NCBI GenBank assembly: GCA_964493075.1
Contig: CAZBNU010000043.1
Span: forward strand, 1-24,297
Direction of reading: 5' to 3'
From: SLFT01 sp964493075
GTDB lineage: Bacteria; Hydrogenedentota; Hydrogenedentia; Hydrogenedentales; CAITNO01
DNA length: 24,297 bases
The position numbers and the translations under genes were made by a program. Shown piece by piece: positions 24,253-24,297 of this stretch (position 1 is the first letter of the stretch; each line of letters begins with the position of its first letter). The notes beneath the pieces are model-generated. The model was not told the origin of the DNA. It saw nothing but the letters and a program-made list of their open reading frames with translations, and made no database searches.

Positions 24253-24297
24253 TGGTCGGGGTGAGAGGATTCGAACCTCCGGCCTCTTCGTCCCGAA
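24253..24297 (-). tRNA. tRNA-Pro (anticodon CGG), 3' part cut by window edge
   Basis: On the minus strand, 45 nt match tRNA positions 32-76. They are the anticodon loop TTCGGGA (anticodon CGG), the 3' side of the anticodon stem CGAAG, a 5-nt variable loop, a T-arm GGAGG-TTCGAAT-CCTCT, the acceptor 3' strand CACCCCG, discriminator A and an encoded CCA. The inferred acceptor 5' strand (CGGGGTG) is typical of tRNA-Pro. The 5' part lies beyond the window. It is oriented towards the 3' end of the PPTase gene. Confidence 0.9.

Noticed and set aside
1..24297. CRISPR array, insertion sequence, prophage or toxin-antitoxin module
   Set aside because: No regularly spaced repeats, transposase or integrase motifs, terminal inverted repeats or small paired genes of that kind were seen on either strand.

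Overview
The window is ordinary bacterial chromosome, densely coded, with GC near one half by eye, mixed strands, and no mobile element or CRISPR array. The gene set suggests a Gram-negative-like bacterium, perhaps from the Planctomycetes-Verrucomicrobia-Lentisphaerae (PVC) group. The hints are a GxGYxYP-family secreted protein, a DprE1/DprE2/UbiA set outside an actinobacterial background, and frequent non-ATG starts. This placement is a low-confidence inference; no rRNA or other phylogenetic marker was tested.

Layout. (1) 1-4.97 kb, minus strand: an operon phoH, pgpH-like 7TM-HD phosphodiesterase, ybeY, and a partial CNNM/CorC-type membrane protein that runs off the window. It joins RNA maturation, c-di-AMP turnover and ion-transport functions. 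A promoter and a perfect 17-bp palindrome precede phoH. (2) 5.06-6.10 kb, minus: mtnA. (3) 6.19-7.15 kb, plus: an RluD-type pseudouridine synthase, convergent with an alpha/beta hydrolase (7.15-8.07 kb, minus). (4) 8.1-8.9 kb, minus: a secreted protein of unknown function with its own promoter and intrinsic terminator. (5) 9.0-12.1 kb, minus: a three-gene operon encoding DprE1-like oxidase, DprE2-like reductase and a UbiA-family phosphoribosyltransferase. This is the core of polyprenyl-phosphoryl-arabinose synthesis and the most distinctive item here. (6) 12.14-15.47 kb, minus: priA and a nitrilase-superfamily hydrolase. (7) 15.77-19.95 kb, plus: lepA and lepB (overlapping), then tyrS. (8) 20.05-24.23 kb, plus: a GxGYxYP putative glycoside hydrolase, a membrane-anchored alpha/beta hydrolase, a YtrA-like GntR regulator with its own promoter and terminator, and a Sfp-type phosphopantetheinyl transferase. 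(9) The right edge cuts a minus-strand tRNA-Pro(CGG).

Most genes are housekeeping. The accessory items worth attention are the arabinose-lipid cassette, the problematic 5' end of phoH, the GxGYxYP protein with an altered signature, the orphan GntR regulator, and the PPTase with an altered motif. Gene-family calls come from reading motifs by eye; no database search was run.
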